Part shown: positions 1-11,834 of the stretch, piece after piece
Numbering within the stretch: the stretch's first letter is position 1
How the letters are laid out: each line of letters starts with the position of its first letter
Assembly (NCBI RefSeq): GCF_030247195.1
Contig: NC_080672.1
Coordinates: 362,382,271 to 362,446,270, forward strand
Direction: 5' to 3'
Source of the DNA: Topomyia yanbarensis
Lineage: Eukaryota > Arthropoda > Insecta > Diptera > Culicidae
DNA length: 64,000 nt
The notes under the pieces: model-generated
Seen by the model: only the letters and a program-made list of their open reading frames with translations
What the model was told of the DNA's origin: nothing
The model's database searches: none
Position numbers and translations under genes: made by a program

Positions 1-2198
1 ATACTAATGCTTCATATATTGAATTGAAAAAAGAAGACACCCACGCTTTTCTTGTTTACCTATTACCATTAGTCTATTATCACTTTTTACTACTACAATA
101 AACCCATTTTTGAAGTATTTTCTATGAAATGATAACAAGAAAAGAAGAAAATAATCATCATATAATACAACAAACCCTTTTCTTTGAACAAAAATTCTGA
201 CGTGATACAGCAGTGTCTTAATTTTTTGCGTAGCGTATTTGTTAGGAGTGTTTAGACATTGATGATAGCTACTGCTACCTGATTATTGACTATATTGCAC
301 CAATATTGGTTTGGTCGAGGGAGGGGGGTTGAGATTTTATTTTTACAAAATGCACAATTGAATGATTCACTACGTCTAATGGTACTTTCTCCTCATATAT
401 AAATATCGGAAACTTAGAATGCACGGAAAAACTCTTCACATAAAATCAAATGAACACAAACAACGGATTCTTAATCAAATTTATGGGAGCTCATCTCACG
501 ATTGAAGCAATAATACGCTATCAGAACCATTAAACCCATCCAGATAGATAGTTGAAATTAATTTCTTTCGTAAAACAACAGAAACCGTTCGCTGCTTGGC
601 TCTTTACCACTTGGAAAAACTACAGTTATGCAGTCTCGACCAGCATCCCATGGTCAAATTGAGTCATTTCAACACCTCCATCCCCGAATAGGATAAGCTA
701 ATGACTAGTTCCCTCCACTATGCAACACCCACCAGAACACACCAAAAGCCGTCCGGTGTGATGACGTGATGAACATTGATACGGATACGGCAATTTCCCG
801 AGGGGCTCTAAAAAGTCGAAATTAGTCTCCGCTTGCGTCGTTGGCGTGCGTGGGTCCCAAGATCAGCCAGCGCCGTTGTTGGTCGGTCGTTTGGTCGGTC
901 GGACGTTAATCAACAATTCTGATTGTGACGTGATTTGAGCTAACGGTTAACTTCATCATCGCGGTCGTATAGATGCATAGATGCAGTCCGACCCTTCACT
1001 ATCTCCTGGAGGGGACTTTCATTTCTGTTGGTTCCATTCCCGAGCCAAGATCATTCACTCGGCTTACTTTGTGTCGATGTGCATGGTAAATAATACAATA
1101 AAAAAACACCATTTCAAAACACTTTGTCTCGCTAAGTCAGTAGGTTACTGTCGGTCGGTACTGGTAGGGACCTAGCTGACGGGTTGGTGTTGTTGTTATG
1201 CATGGGCTTTGATAGTGATAAGTAACCCTGCTGTGGGGAGTCGCCGGAGAAGAAAAAAAAACGAGCGAGCGAGTCAAAACAAAAAACACCCACATCAAAT
1301 TCTGCCTGAACAACTGACTGGTGGCAGAGGCGGCACGGCCGGCAATGAAGGCGACGGGAATTAATATGGGCGCTCGAGTTTAAGTTCGAGAACACGTGCG
1401 GGTTGTTTGTGGGTATGATTCGTATCTAGCTCGCTGAGAAATTGATCTGATTTAATTTGATTCCACACCACGTTTCTCGGCCTGATTGAAGAGTCCCTGT
1501 GGCGGTTGTTGTTTATTCTTGACTGCGGACGCCAGATCGTTTGCGACTGTTCGGAAGTTTTGATTTTCGTTATATTTCTGCGATTTCTTCGAAGTCGGCT
1601 GCTTGTGTGGAAAATTTTGTTTGGAGCCGAGTTTAAATCGTTAGTTTTGTTGTTGTTTTGCATTTTCGTTTCAAATTTTTGTAACTGCTTCAACGTATCA
1701 ATGAAACGGAAGTGTGGCTCACAAACAACTGAATAAGTAGAGACTGGTGGTTCCATCTCGAGGGTTTATTTTTCAGATTTTTGCATTTCTCGAGCTTCCA
1801 GAATTTTAGGAATGAAAGTTTTGTTGAATTTGGGAAGACCGGGCATAAGATTTTTTGTTGGATTTTTTCTTCTAAAAACGGCTTATATTCTTCAAAAGGA
1901 ATATAGCAGACAATTACTCGCTAAAATTGCGAAACATTTTTTCAATCCGCGTAACATCTAACTTTCATTAAGTAACATCAAGCAGCTTTTAATTGTTTGT
2001 CTATAATCAATCCCCATTGCTTTCCACTGACCTGACGTTACCCATACAGCGAGAAAGGCAAACATGGCTATCCTTCCACATCACACATATTATTGTACTA
2101 ATTTCATTTCAAGGTTTCGGCGCTTTTGGAATCAATTACTTCTTAGCGACATGACTATCTTCGGCTTCGATAGCCGGTAAGTAAATGCAAAAGACCTT
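1..2198. other. Unassigned DNA, no supported gene
   Basis: No recognisable coding or RNA gene is seen. About 780-1780 is less AT-rich than its surroundings and has overlapping open frames on both strands (the longest, 131 codons, is on the minus strand at 1361-1756). They lack any recognised domain and overlap each other, so they are not called as genes. This part could be a non-coding exon or regulatory DNA of a neighbouring gene, but nothing in the sequence proves it. Confidence 0.4.
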
Positions 2199-2373
2199 TT
2201 TTAATTTTGATTATTGAAGTCTTAACTTTAGGGTCATTAGCCTCTTTTTCGTGTTAGAGAAATCTTTGTAGAAAAATCTCTAACCCTATGTGCGGGGGTT
2301 GGGAATTGAACTCAGGTGAGCTGCGTACAAGGCAATCGATTTACCAACTATGCAATGCCTGCCCACTGAGAAA
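2199..2373 (-). mobile_element. tRNA-derived SINE (Feilai-like)
   Basis: Read on the minus strand, a tRNA-like head contains an A-box-like GCATAGTTGGTAAA and a B-box-like GAGTTCAATTCCC, the two internal RNA polymerase III promoter boxes. A tail follows with two copies of an AGAGATTTTTCTA-type block and the words GAGGCTAATGACC. A second diverged copy lies at 45963-46100, which shows this is a dispersed family rather than a tRNA gene. The head plus this tail resembles the Feilai-type SINEs of Aedes mosquitoes; that assignment is from memory. Confidence 0.75.
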
Positions 2374-3074
2374 TACCTTATATTCAATTATGCTATATTT
2401 CTCCCTGAGGAAAAAATCGATTTCAAAATAGTCTCTATATGCTTCGTGCGCGCTTGGCTCAAACTTCAGTAGACATCTCATTTTTTATTAACTTTAATAA
2501 ACAAGTAATTTAAATCCATGATTATCATAGAGCAAATAATAACTGGATATACCTGAATTTAATTAAATGAAGTGAGAAAAATACAATTTTCATGATAGTA
2601 CATAGTTATTCGTATAACATCAAAATATAAAAATCAAAAAAAACAAATTGTCTGCGAACCAGATTCTACGTGTGAAACATACAGGGTTTTGAGATTCGCC
2701 TTATGTGTATATTTGTCAAACGGAGCTGACGAGTTAATGAAATTCGCGCTATTTTATACTCAAAGATGGCAACTTCCGGTTGAACAAAAATCACTGCAAC
2801 CCCAAAAACATAGATATTTATGGAACAGATTCGGTGAGTAGATGAAGAAAATCGTTGCTTGACGCCATTTCCAAAACTCGAGATGACGGCAACCGGTTCA
2901 GCTTATGTGTTGATAATCCAAAAACGGGGATTTCGACCGAAACAATTTGTAGGCTATAATTTTCAGAAATCTGTGACTAAAGAGACATCATTGAATTCTA
3001 AAACAAATTGACCGTTCTAGTTAACTGATAACTAATAAAAGTCCATCAATATAGTAGAAGCACCAGATAAGAAC
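2374..3074. other. Unassigned repeat-like DNA
   Basis: No gene is seen. Part of 2690-3060 (GAGCTGACGAGTTAATGA, AAGATGGCAACTTCCGGTT) resembles 16800-17300 (GGGTTGACGAGTAGATGA, AAGATGGCGAATTCCAGTT). It is therefore probably an old dispersed repeat of unknown class. Confidence 0.4.
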
Positions 3075-5684
3075 AAAACCTATTTTAATCCACCTAGCGG
3101 TGCAATTGTGCCTTTCTCAATCATGAATCACGAGAATGTGTGCGTTGTTTATATTCATTAAAAACTTTTAAATGCATATATTACATTTTATTATTATACA
3201 TCACATGACAACTATATACAGGAAAATATCATTATTCGAGTTCTAAAATTTTGAAACAGAAAAAACAGCCACGGTAATATTGAACTGAAAAAAGGTGCGA
3301 AATCGGCAAAGTCCCAAAAAGTCGATTTTTATAAAAAAAAAAAAAATTTCGAGATAACATAAAATCTCGACGTTTCATGCATTTTAAAGATGTTTGGCAT
3401 CAAAAATACGAATTCGATTTCTGAAATTTCATGAGGTCCCCCATTTGAAAAAAAAATTGAGTTCCGGCTTATATGGGAATTTCATATGTGACCGGACGAT
3501 TTAGTCTATATTTCCGGACCCATATAAGCGATCAGTACGAAATTTTATAGACATCTATGGGGATATTATAGCTATCATTAAGTTTGTGAAAATCGGCCCA
3601 ACCATTTCCGGGAAACTGATGTGAGTTCGTAAATTTTGAAAGATGGCCGCTTTTCCCGGGCACCTCCGGAACCGTCTATGGTGGTCAATGTAGTCAACGA
3701 AAGTTTGGTAGGCCGTCGGTGACCTAGAACAGCAAATTTAAGTTGTTTGAGAGACATTTTAGCGAAATTTTTACCTGTTTTGCTTTCATCGGAGTATCGG
3801 TTTGAATCGCTATTTGCTATGTGATCGCACGCCACAACCCGTAACTCCGGAACCGGAAGTCGGATCGGGATGAAATTAAATAGCCATTTACGGGGACGCA
3901 ATACCTTTCATTTGAGGTAAAGTTTAGTCGAATCGGTTTAGCCATCTCCGAGAAACCGATGTGATTGTTATTCTGAATTTAGATACTTCCGCCGGGGCTT
4001 CCGGAACCGATGATGGTGGCCAATGTGGCCAAATAGATTTTGAATGGATGTTAGTGACCTAATACTACAAATCGAAGCAGTTGTGGTCATATTTTGGAAA
4101 AATTTTCACCTTTATACATTCATTGCAGAATTTATTAAAATCGACATTTTCTGCGTGTTCGTACTCATCACCCTGTAATTCCGGAACCGGAAGTCGGATC
4201 CATTAGAAATTCAATAGCAGCCTATGGGAATGTTGCACCCTTCATTTAAGACTAAGTTTGTCAAAATCGGTTCAGCCATCTCTGAGAAAAATGAGTGACA
4301 TTTTTGGTCACATTCACACACATACACACACATACATACATACACACATACATACACACACAGACATTTGCCGAACTGGACGAACTGAATCGAATGGTAT
4401 ATGTCACTCGGCCCTCCGGGCCTCCGTTAAAAAGTCGGTTTTCAGAGCAATTGCAATACCTTTCTATTGAGAAAGGCAAAAAGGTGCAAAATCGGCAGTC
4501 CCAAAAAGTCGATTTCTAAAAAAAAAAAAATTTCGTGATAACATAAAATCTCGACGTTTCATGCATTTTAAAGATGTTTGGCATCAAAAATACGAATTCG
4601 ATTTCTGAAATTTCATGGGGTCCCCCCTTTGAAAAAAATTTTGAGTTCCGGCTTATATGGGAATTTCATGTGTGACCGGACCGTTCAGTCTATATTTCCG
4701 GAACCATACAAGTGGTCCGTGCGAAATGTTACAGACATCTGTGGGGATAATATAGCTATCATTTGGGACTAAGTTTGTGAAAATCGGCCCAACCATTTCC
4801 GAGAAACTGATATGAGTTTGCTAGTTATGAAAGATGGCCGCTTTTCCCGGGCACTTCCGGAACCGTCTATGGTGGTCAATGTAGTCAACGAAAGTTTGTT
4901 TGGCCGTCGGTGACCTAGAACTGCAAAGTTAAGTTATTTGAGAGACATTTTAGCGAAATTTTTACCTTTTTTGCTTCCATCGGGGTATCGGTTTGAATCA
5001 CAATTTGCTATGTGATCGCACGCCACAACCCGTAACTCCGGAACCGGAAGTCGGTTGGGGATAAAATTTAATAGCCATTTACGGGGACGCAATACCTTTC
5101 ATTTGAGGTCAAGTTTAGTCGAATCGGTCTAGCCATCTCCGAGAAACCGATGTGACTGTTACTCTGAATTTGGATACTTCCGCCGGGGCTTCCGGAACCG
5201 ATGATGGTGGCCAATGTGACCAAAGAGACTTTGAATGGCTGTTAATGACCTAGTACTACAAATCGAAGCAGTTGTGGTCACATTTTGGAAAAATTTTCAC
5301 CATTATACATTCATTGCAGAATTTCTTAAAATCGACGTTTTCTGCGTGATCGTACTCATCACCCTGTAATTCCGGAACCGGAAGTCGGATCCATTAGAAA
5401 TTCAATAGCAGCCTATGGGAACGTTGCACCTTTCATTTGGGACTAAGTTTGTAAAAATCGGTTCATCCATCTCTGAGAAAAGTGAGTGAGATTGTGTTCG
5501 CGTACACACACACAGACGCACATACACACACACATACATACACACACACATACATACACACACAGACATTTGCCGAACTCGACGAACTGAATCGAATGGT
5601 ATATGTCACTCGGCCCTCCGGGCCTCCGTTAAAAAGTCGGTTTTCAGAACAATTGCAATACCTTTCTATTGAGAAAGGCAAAAA
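3075..5684 (+). repeat. Dispersed repeat, copy 1, with internal 1,189-bp tandem duplication
   Basis: The copy begins with a block containing CACCTAGCGGTGCAATTGTG followed by CCTTTCTCAAT and ends with ATTGAGAAAGGCAAAA, so the ends carry an inverted TGCCTTTCTCAAT. Internally the segment starting GGTGC at 3294 repeats at 4483, a period of 1,189 bp with few differences. Each unit ends in a CA/CATA microsatellite (about 4311-4364 and 5501-5566) and a conserved block containing CTCGGCCCTCCGGGCCTCCG. Short open frames spanning the microsatellites are repeat artefacts. An inverted single-unit copy lies at 8169-11834 and a diverged fragment at 25545-25765. This type of sequence is common in culicine genomes; no transposase is visible. 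Confidence 0.85.
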
Positions 5685-6966
5685 CGAAAAAGAATGAAAA
5701 CACTAGGAAGGGCATTGTATTTGTATCTTAATTAGCCATTTTTCAAATAAAAGAAATTTCACAAAAATTTCAAAACTTTCTGAAACAATGCAGTAGTTCT
5801 CTAATTTGTGCAATTCGTTTTATTCATTTATTTCATTTAAATAATTTCTATTAATTTTGTTCTATATACTCATTTTTTCAATTTATTCACTCCATGAATT
5901 TTATTCGCTTTGTTTATTTTTTCATTTTGAATACTTGACTAATTTCAAATATGTGATCATTTCATTTTAATCATTGATTCCATTCCGCTTTCCTTTTGTT
6001 CATTTTGTTCGTTTGGTTTCATTTTATCTATTTTATTCATTTCAATCTTTTGATTAATGACGGCGTCGGTGGTTGAGTGGTAAGCGTGACCGCCACTCAT
6101 TCCAGTTGGTCTGGGTTCAATTCCAGCCGAGGTCGTTGAGATTTTTCTGAGGTGAAAAAATCTGTGGTCGCGTCTTCCTTCGGAAGCGAAGTAAAGCCGT
6201 TGGTCCTTGGTCCATGAAATTGGTGGATCGATATCTAGTCCAGGTAGTGGAATCACCTCTCTGGCGTCGGTAAAGAAGAAGTATATCCAACTTCTATACT
6301 CTACTAACAAAAATATCCTCCTCCCGTGATACTTGTGGAGTGCGCAGTAGTATATACGGCCACTAGCAAAAGCAAGCATCGGACTAACAATTCCTTCCCT
6401 TTCCTTCCGCGATCTACGTTCGGGCCTGGCTGGCGCCGGTATTGATCAGAAACACTTTTGGATTACCAGGAGTTGCATATTGAAAGATGTTTCGGTAATC
6501 CCAAGCATAATTATCTACTGATTCCCTGTGCAACTTCAGCTAGTCCCGATCGATAACGGAGTAGCAGCCAGGGGTGGTCGCACAAGCTCAAGCTCATTTA
6601 TTCGTTTCAATCTTTTGATTAATTCCGATCAGTTTGTTCATTTCATGCCATTTACTCATGTCATGCATTTAACTTATTTTGTGCGCTGTTTTCTTTCCAT
6701 GCATTTTATTGTTTTGTCCAGTTTATAAACTTTATTCAGTTTTATTCATTTGAATCATCTGACTGATTTTTTCACTCATTCAATTTATTCATTTTATGCA
6801 AATAATTAATATGACACAATTCTATTTACTTTATATTTTTTAAAACTTTTTTAATATAATTTATTTTTTATTTTAATCATTTAATTTATTCCTTTTATTC
6901 ATTAAATTTATTTTGTTAATTTTTAATCATTCTTTTTAATATATTGATTTTATTAATTTTAAACAT
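5685..6966. other. AT-rich TTCATTTTATT-like degenerate sequence around a SINE
   Basis: Outside the SINE at 6059-6596, this interval is a degenerate run of words such as TTCATTTTATTCATTT, which resumes at 8103-8168 beyond the foldback. It behaves as low-complexity DNA. No gene is seen. Confidence 0.6.
6059..6596 (+). mobile_element. tRNA-headed SINE with long target-site duplication
   Basis: The head reads TGGTTGAGTGGTAAGCGTG (A box) and GGTTCAATTCCAGCC (B box), as in a pol III promoter. The body continues to a tail ending CAAGCTCAAGCTCA. It is flanked by a direct repeat of about 27 bp (6032-6058 and 6597-6623; core TTTCAATCTTTTGATTAAT, one mismatch), as expected for LINE-driven insertion. 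A second copy with a truncated 5' end lies inverted at 51829-52095 and shares the middle block (CCTCCTCCCGTGATACTTGT) and the 3' block (CAGGGGTGGTCGCAC). The open frame on the opposite strand (5957-6379) is an artefact. Confidence 0.8.
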
Positions 6967-8097
6967 GGGTCATTCTACGCGAAGTGATAAAAAAGGTAAC
7001 TTGAAATCGATCTTCACGAATTTGAACCAAATTTGGAGGAATTGTTCATCTAGGGTCATTTTATGAAAATGCAAATTTTTGTATCAATCGAACCACCCCT
7101 GGGGCATGGGAGCACCCCCCGTTTTGACAAATTTCCAAAACGCTTGATTTTCTTTTGATTATATTTCCTGTTCTATTTACTCTAGACTCAAACCGCAAGA
7201 TGGTTTTTGAAGAGAATTGTTCAAGGAGTCTGGAAAAAAATAATAACTTTTGGCAGCAGTGCAGCCAACTATGCAATTTTTTAGCTAAATATTAAAAGTA
7301 AATTTTTCTCTTAAAACATATATTTTAATTATGAAAATTCTAATACCATCGTGTTCCTCAGACATTTGTACACAAAAAACAATTTAATGTCTATATAATT
7401 TGAGCGCATCCTGAGATACACCGTCTTGAAGCGAAAAACTCCCATTTTCTAAAATTGGGAAAATCTTCAAACGGTCATTAAAATCTACCCTGATCTGCTA
7501 GAAGCAAACCAAAAACGTAGTTTTTCATCATTTCTCGTCTACTTCACGATAAATTATATGTGAACTGAGAGTACTCAAATTGGTTTTTTATTGTTGTGCG
7601 CTTGTGATTTTCTATGGGAAATGTGATTTTTTTTTGACTCAAAAGAGAGTATCTCAGGATGCGCTGAAATTATATTGAGATTATTAGTGTTTTTATGTAA
7701 AAATGTCTGAGGAACACTATGGCATTAGACTTTTCAAAACTAATTTGAAGGTATCGAGAGAAAAATTAACTTTTATTATTTAACTGAAAACAATCTCATA
7801 GTTGGCAGCACTGCTGCCAAGAATTAATATTTTTTCTGGACTCCTTGAACAATTTTCTTCAAAAATCATCTTGCAGTTGGTTCTAGAGTAAATAGAACCG
7901 GAAATATGATCAAAAGAAAATCAACGGTTTTGGCAACTAGTCAAAACGGGGAGTGCTCCCATGGCTCGAGGGGTGGTTCGATTGATACAAAAATTTGGAT
8001 TTTTATTAATTGGCCCAAGATCAAAAATTACTCCAAATTTGGTTCAAATCCGTGAAGGTCGATTACACGTGGCTTAATCACTTCGCGTGGAATGACC
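6967..8097. mobile_element. Foldback element with ~550-bp inverted arms (GGGTCATTC family)
   Basis: The ends GGGTCATTCTACGCGAAGTG and CACTTCGCGTGGAATGACC are inverted repeats, and similarity continues inward for roughly half the element on each side. Shared internal words include GGACTCCTTGAACAATT, GTTGGCAGCACTGC and GTCTGAGGAACAC. AACAT lies directly outside both ends (6962-6966, 8098-8102) as a possible 5-bp TSD. No transposase frame exists. A degraded single end lies at 53690-53783, and the inner region resembles the foldback at 62010-62780. Confidence 0.8.
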
Positions 8098-8330
8098 AAC
8101 ATATAATTAATTTTATTCGATTCATTTTACTTATTTTGTTTTATTTGTAGTATTGTTTTATTTATTCCTTTTTGCCTTTCTCAATAGAAAGGTATTGCAA
8201 TTGCTCTGAAAACCGACTTTTTAACGGAGGCCCGGAAGGCCGAGTGACATATACCATTCGATTCAGTTCGTCGAGTTCAGCAAATGTCTGTGCGTGTGTG
8301 TGTATGTGTGTATGTATGTATGTGCGTATG

Positions 8331-8893
8331 CAGGGATGCCAACGGTACCGATAAACTATATTTTTTTCGGTATATTTACATTTGCACAAGCCGTACAGCC
8401 CGCTACAGCGACGCATCACTACAGCTCTTGCCAGAACGGTAGCCTAACCGAGTACATTTTCCCGTACAGCAGTAGAATACATTTTTGTTTTGCTGCTGTA
8501 CTCCGACTGCTCGGTGAGAGTGTGGCGTAGTAAAGTTTGTTCTCTCGCTTTGCACATTTTTCTCTGCATAGTCAAAGGGAGAGGCCCGCACAGGAAAGCG
8601 TTGATGCCGGCCGTGGCGTAAATGAGCCTCATTCATTGTTGTCATTTTTGAATAAAAATATTAAAAAGATTGAAAATATTAAAAAATGTAAAATAAGGAA
8701 AGAGAAGCTGTACCGCTCGCGTCTGGTGGCTGTACTGGGGACAGTAGTTTTTTGTCATGTTACTGCTTTGCACACAGGCAGCCGTACAGCGCTGGGCGTC
8801 CTGCACTAGCGAATGACAGCAGCATCGAGAGAGAAATGAGAATGCAGGCAGAAAAATTACAGCCGCAGAAAAGGTAGGCATTTTGCATCCTTG
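8331..8893. mobile_element. hAT-type MITE, 563 bp
   Basis: The terminal inverted repeats (TIRs) are CAGGGATGCCAA and, on the complement, CAAGGATGCAAA (10 of 12 identical). An exact 8-bp TSD, TGCGTATG, lies at 8323-8330 and 8894-8901 inside the host repeat's TG/TATG microsatellite. An 8-bp TSD with CAGGG ends is diagnostic of hAT elements. GTACAGC recurs near both ends (about 8393, 8465 and 8783), like hAT subterminal binding repeats. There is no transposase, so it is non-autonomous. Four small overlapping frames inside it are not genes. Confidence 0.9.
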
Positions 8894-9228
8894 TGCGTAT
8901 GTATCAAATAATGTCACTCATTTTGCTCAGAAATGGCGGAACCGATTTTGACAAACTTAGTCACAAATGAAAGGTACAACGTTCCCACAGGCTGCAATTG
9001 AATTTCTTATGGATCCGACTTCCGGTTCCAGAATTACAGGGTGATGAGCACGATCACGCAGAAAATGTCGATTTTAATAAATTCTGCAATGAATGCATAA
9101 TGGTGAAAATTTTTCCAAAATGTAACCACAACTACTTCGATTTGTAGTATTAGGTCACTAACAGCCATTCAAAGTCTCTTCGGCCACATTGGCCACCATC
9201 ATCGGTTCCAGAAGCCCCGGCGGAAGTA

Positions 9229-10738
9229 CACCCAAAACGCGAACCGTATGAATTACATGCGAATAAGCATGATTCTAATGAGAATTTTGCATTGTAACTG
9301 GTATAATGCATAGAAAGCGATATTGGTCCGGGACAAAAATGCATTAAATGACGATTACACCACAGAAACTTACACAAACCCACAGTTGGGAATGTATTTT
9401 TGAATTTAACTATATCGGAGTATTAGTATTAAAACGACTCCGCACTAATACACATGTAAAGGACATCTCCACTCGGTTACATGTGCGCTCTGAAAATACT
9501 AATACACGCTCAAGGATCTGTTTTCATTTCGCTTTTCTACTGATCACATGCTGCATATTGGAGATAACAGTTTATAGCATCATGAAATTGGCGGGGTGTG
9601 GGTGATGCTTATGTGTTGATATTATGTTGAGCTTTCGGCGTTCTCTCAACCTTAAATTTAGCAGCGATATGCGAGTTCTAGTCACTAGATAGGTTCATTA
9701 TGTTAGTAATGATTAATGCAATATTAATTCTTCAAAAGGGCTAATGTGATTTTTGTAAACAAACTTTTGTCGCTCATTACTCCGCTGCCGAATTGAATTT
9801 CATGAAAAATACAAATGAATCAACATCTTTACCCTTGGTAGAATCAATTTTAAATGTTTTCTGTGTTGAAATAATAAAAAATAAGATAAATTAGCAAAAC
9901 AAAAGTTCGTTTACAAATCTTATTAGCCCTCTTCAAAAGTTGAAATGGAATGATTATTTAAGCGTAATATACGCAGGAGAAAGTTACCTATATGGGAACA
10001 TTGGACTAACAAGTTAATTCAACATTCTGATAGTAGCCGTCCGCCAATCATTTCTGGCATTCCTCATATCAACAGTACTTTCAGGTGATATTATATCAGT
10101 ATTTCGAAGCAAAAATATCTAAGTTTAAAGTATCGTAAACTATAAAGGCAGTGATGTCATGGGTTTGCACTTTTGAGCAGCAGTGGCAGCTCATTTCAGT
10201 TTGTATTATTTCCCGAACATACGAATCCAGCGCACATCATCGCCCTGGTCAACGATCATCGCAAATCAATCTGAGCATGAATCATTATCTTCCACTCTTC
10301 TCTGAAGCGTAGAATGAGAGAGCGATGATTTTACTGCCAAAACCATTCGCTATGGGAAAATAACAACGAATATATCACACACTCTCGTGAACGTATACTA
10401 TTGACGCGTTTAGTGTGGTTGGAATTGAGCTGTTCGCAGATAAAAAAGCGTAACTGTGTATGAAAACAGAAGTTCTTACAAACACCACAGAAGTATTCAT
10501 GTATAGAATACACAACCTTTTTGGCAGACTGAGCAAGCAAAGCCAACTAATACTTTTACATGCGGGCAGATAATATGGTAGCGTGTATTCTCAATCAATT
10601 TATTTCATCATGAATCAAGCTGTGTTGGTATACTGCCGTACCTATGCTTGGTCTGCAATGCGAACAAGGCATGATTCTAATTCGGAATATGCACGAAAGA
10701 TGTAATGCCTTTTTTGCATTGGGAAATTGTTTTGGGTG
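9229..10738. mobile_element. TA-flanked DNA element, 1,510 bp, non-coding
   Basis: The ends are CACCCAAAAC and GTTTTGGGTG, perfect 10-bp inverted repeats flanked by TA (9227-9228, 10739-10740). Removing the element and one TA gives the uninterrupted sequence seen in copy 1 of the host repeat (GCGGAAGTATC). TA duplication points to the Tc1/mariner/IS630 group. Subterminal GCATGATTCTAAT occurs in direct orientation near both ends (about 9267 and 10668). No transposase-like frame remains. Another element sits inside at 9738-9929. Confidence 0.88.
9738..9929. mobile_element. 192-bp MITE with 9-bp target duplication
   Basis: The inverted ends start GGGCTAAT, and similarity continues inward for about 30 bp (TTTGTAAACAAACTTTTG against TTTGTAAACGAACTTTTG). 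They are flanked by the exact 9-bp repeat TCTTCAAAA (9729-9737, 9930-9938). A 9-bp duplication with ends beginning in G suggests a Mutator-like origin; the class call is an inference. It is the innermost layer of a three-deep nest. Confidence 0.8.
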
Positions 10739-11257
10739 TATCCACATTCAGAATAACAGTCACATCGGTTTCGCGGAGATGGCTAGACTGATTCAACCAA
10801 ACTTAATCTCAAATGAAATGTGTTGCACCCCCGTAAATGGCTATTAAATTTCATCCCGGTACAACTTCCGGTTCTGGAGTTACGGGTTGTGGCGTGCGAT
10901 CACATAGCAAATAGCGATTCAAACCGATACTCCGATGAAAGCAAAACAGGTAAAAATTTCGCTAAAATGTCTCTCAAACAACTTAAATTTGCAGTTCTAG
11001 GTCACGACGGCCAACCAAACAATCGTTGACTACATTGACCACCATAGACGGTTCCGGAAGTGCCAAGTAAAAGCGGCCATCTTTCAAAATTAACGAACTT
11101 ACATCAGTTTCCTGGGAATGGTTGGGCCGATTTTCACAAACTTAGTCCCAAATGATAGTTATAATATCCCCACATATGTCTATAAAATATCGTACGGATC
11201 GCTTATATGGTTCCGGAAATATAGACTAAACTGTCCGGTCACATATGAAATTCCCAT

Positions 11258-11455
11258 ACCCCCCCAGAAGTAATACCGAGAGGTAGTTCCTAAGAGGAAC
11301 GATGGCGGAGCCCAATGGAGTTTAGTCGGTATTAATGGCAGCGTCACCATTCGAGCCCGACACACCCCCAGTGCACCCCGTGCGGTAGATTGGACCCTAC
11401 CAATAGCACGTGTACTGGGCTAGGACGTAAAGGTCTTCTCCATTGTAAAAAAAAA
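11258..11455 (+). mobile_element. Short A-tailed retroposon (SINE or 5'-truncated LINE end)
   Basis: The insert is about 197 bp, ends in a run of A after CCATTGT, and is flanked by a 16-bp exact direct repeat CATATGAAATTCCCAT (11242-11257, 11456-11471). The A tail plus long TSD indicates target-primed retrotransposition. The body (AATGGCAGCGTCACCATTCG, GTGTACTGGGCTAGGACG) looks like a LINE 3' untranslated region, but its parent is not in this window. Confidence 0.82.
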
Positions 11456-11834
11456 CATATGAAATTCCCATGTAAGCCAGGGAGGATCCAATGAAATTTC
11501 AGAAATCGAATTCGTATTTTTGATGACAAACATCTTTAAAATACATGAAACGTCGAGATTTTATGTTATCTCGAAAAATTTTTTTTTATAAGAATCGACT
11601 TTTTGGGACTTAGCCGATATTGCTTTTTTCAATTCAATATTACCGTGGCTCTTTTGCAAAATTTTAGAACTCGAATAATGATTTCTTTTCTTGTATATAG
11701 TTGTCAAGTCATGTATAATAAAATTGTAATGTATACATTTGAAAGCTTTTAATTAATATAAGCAACTAAAAAATTCTCGTGTTCATGATTGAGAAAGGCA
11801 CAATTGCACCGTTAGGTGGATTAAAACAGGTTTT

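Larger units (their letters stand above)
8169..11834 (-). repeat. Dispersed repeat, copy 2, inverted and interrupted three times
   Basis: This is the reverse complement of the family at 3075-5684: it starts TTTTTGCCTTTCTCAATAG and ends at the GGTGGATTAAAACAGG block. Only one internal unit is present (about 1.4 kb of native sequence). The rest is insertions at 8331-8893, 9229-10738 and 11258-11455, each bounded by a short direct repeat. Removing them restores collinearity with copy 1. Confidence 0.85.

Noticed and set aside
4258..4519. Conserved 70-74-codon proteins shared by three loci (4258-4519, 5463-5697, 8162-8419)
   Set aside because: They are frames crossing the CA microsatellite and conserved end of one dispersed repeat, present on both strands; conservation reflects repeat copy similarity.
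6066..6130. Functional tRNA gene
   Set aside because: A and B boxes are present, but the acceptor stem does not close and the block continues into a repeated SINE body.
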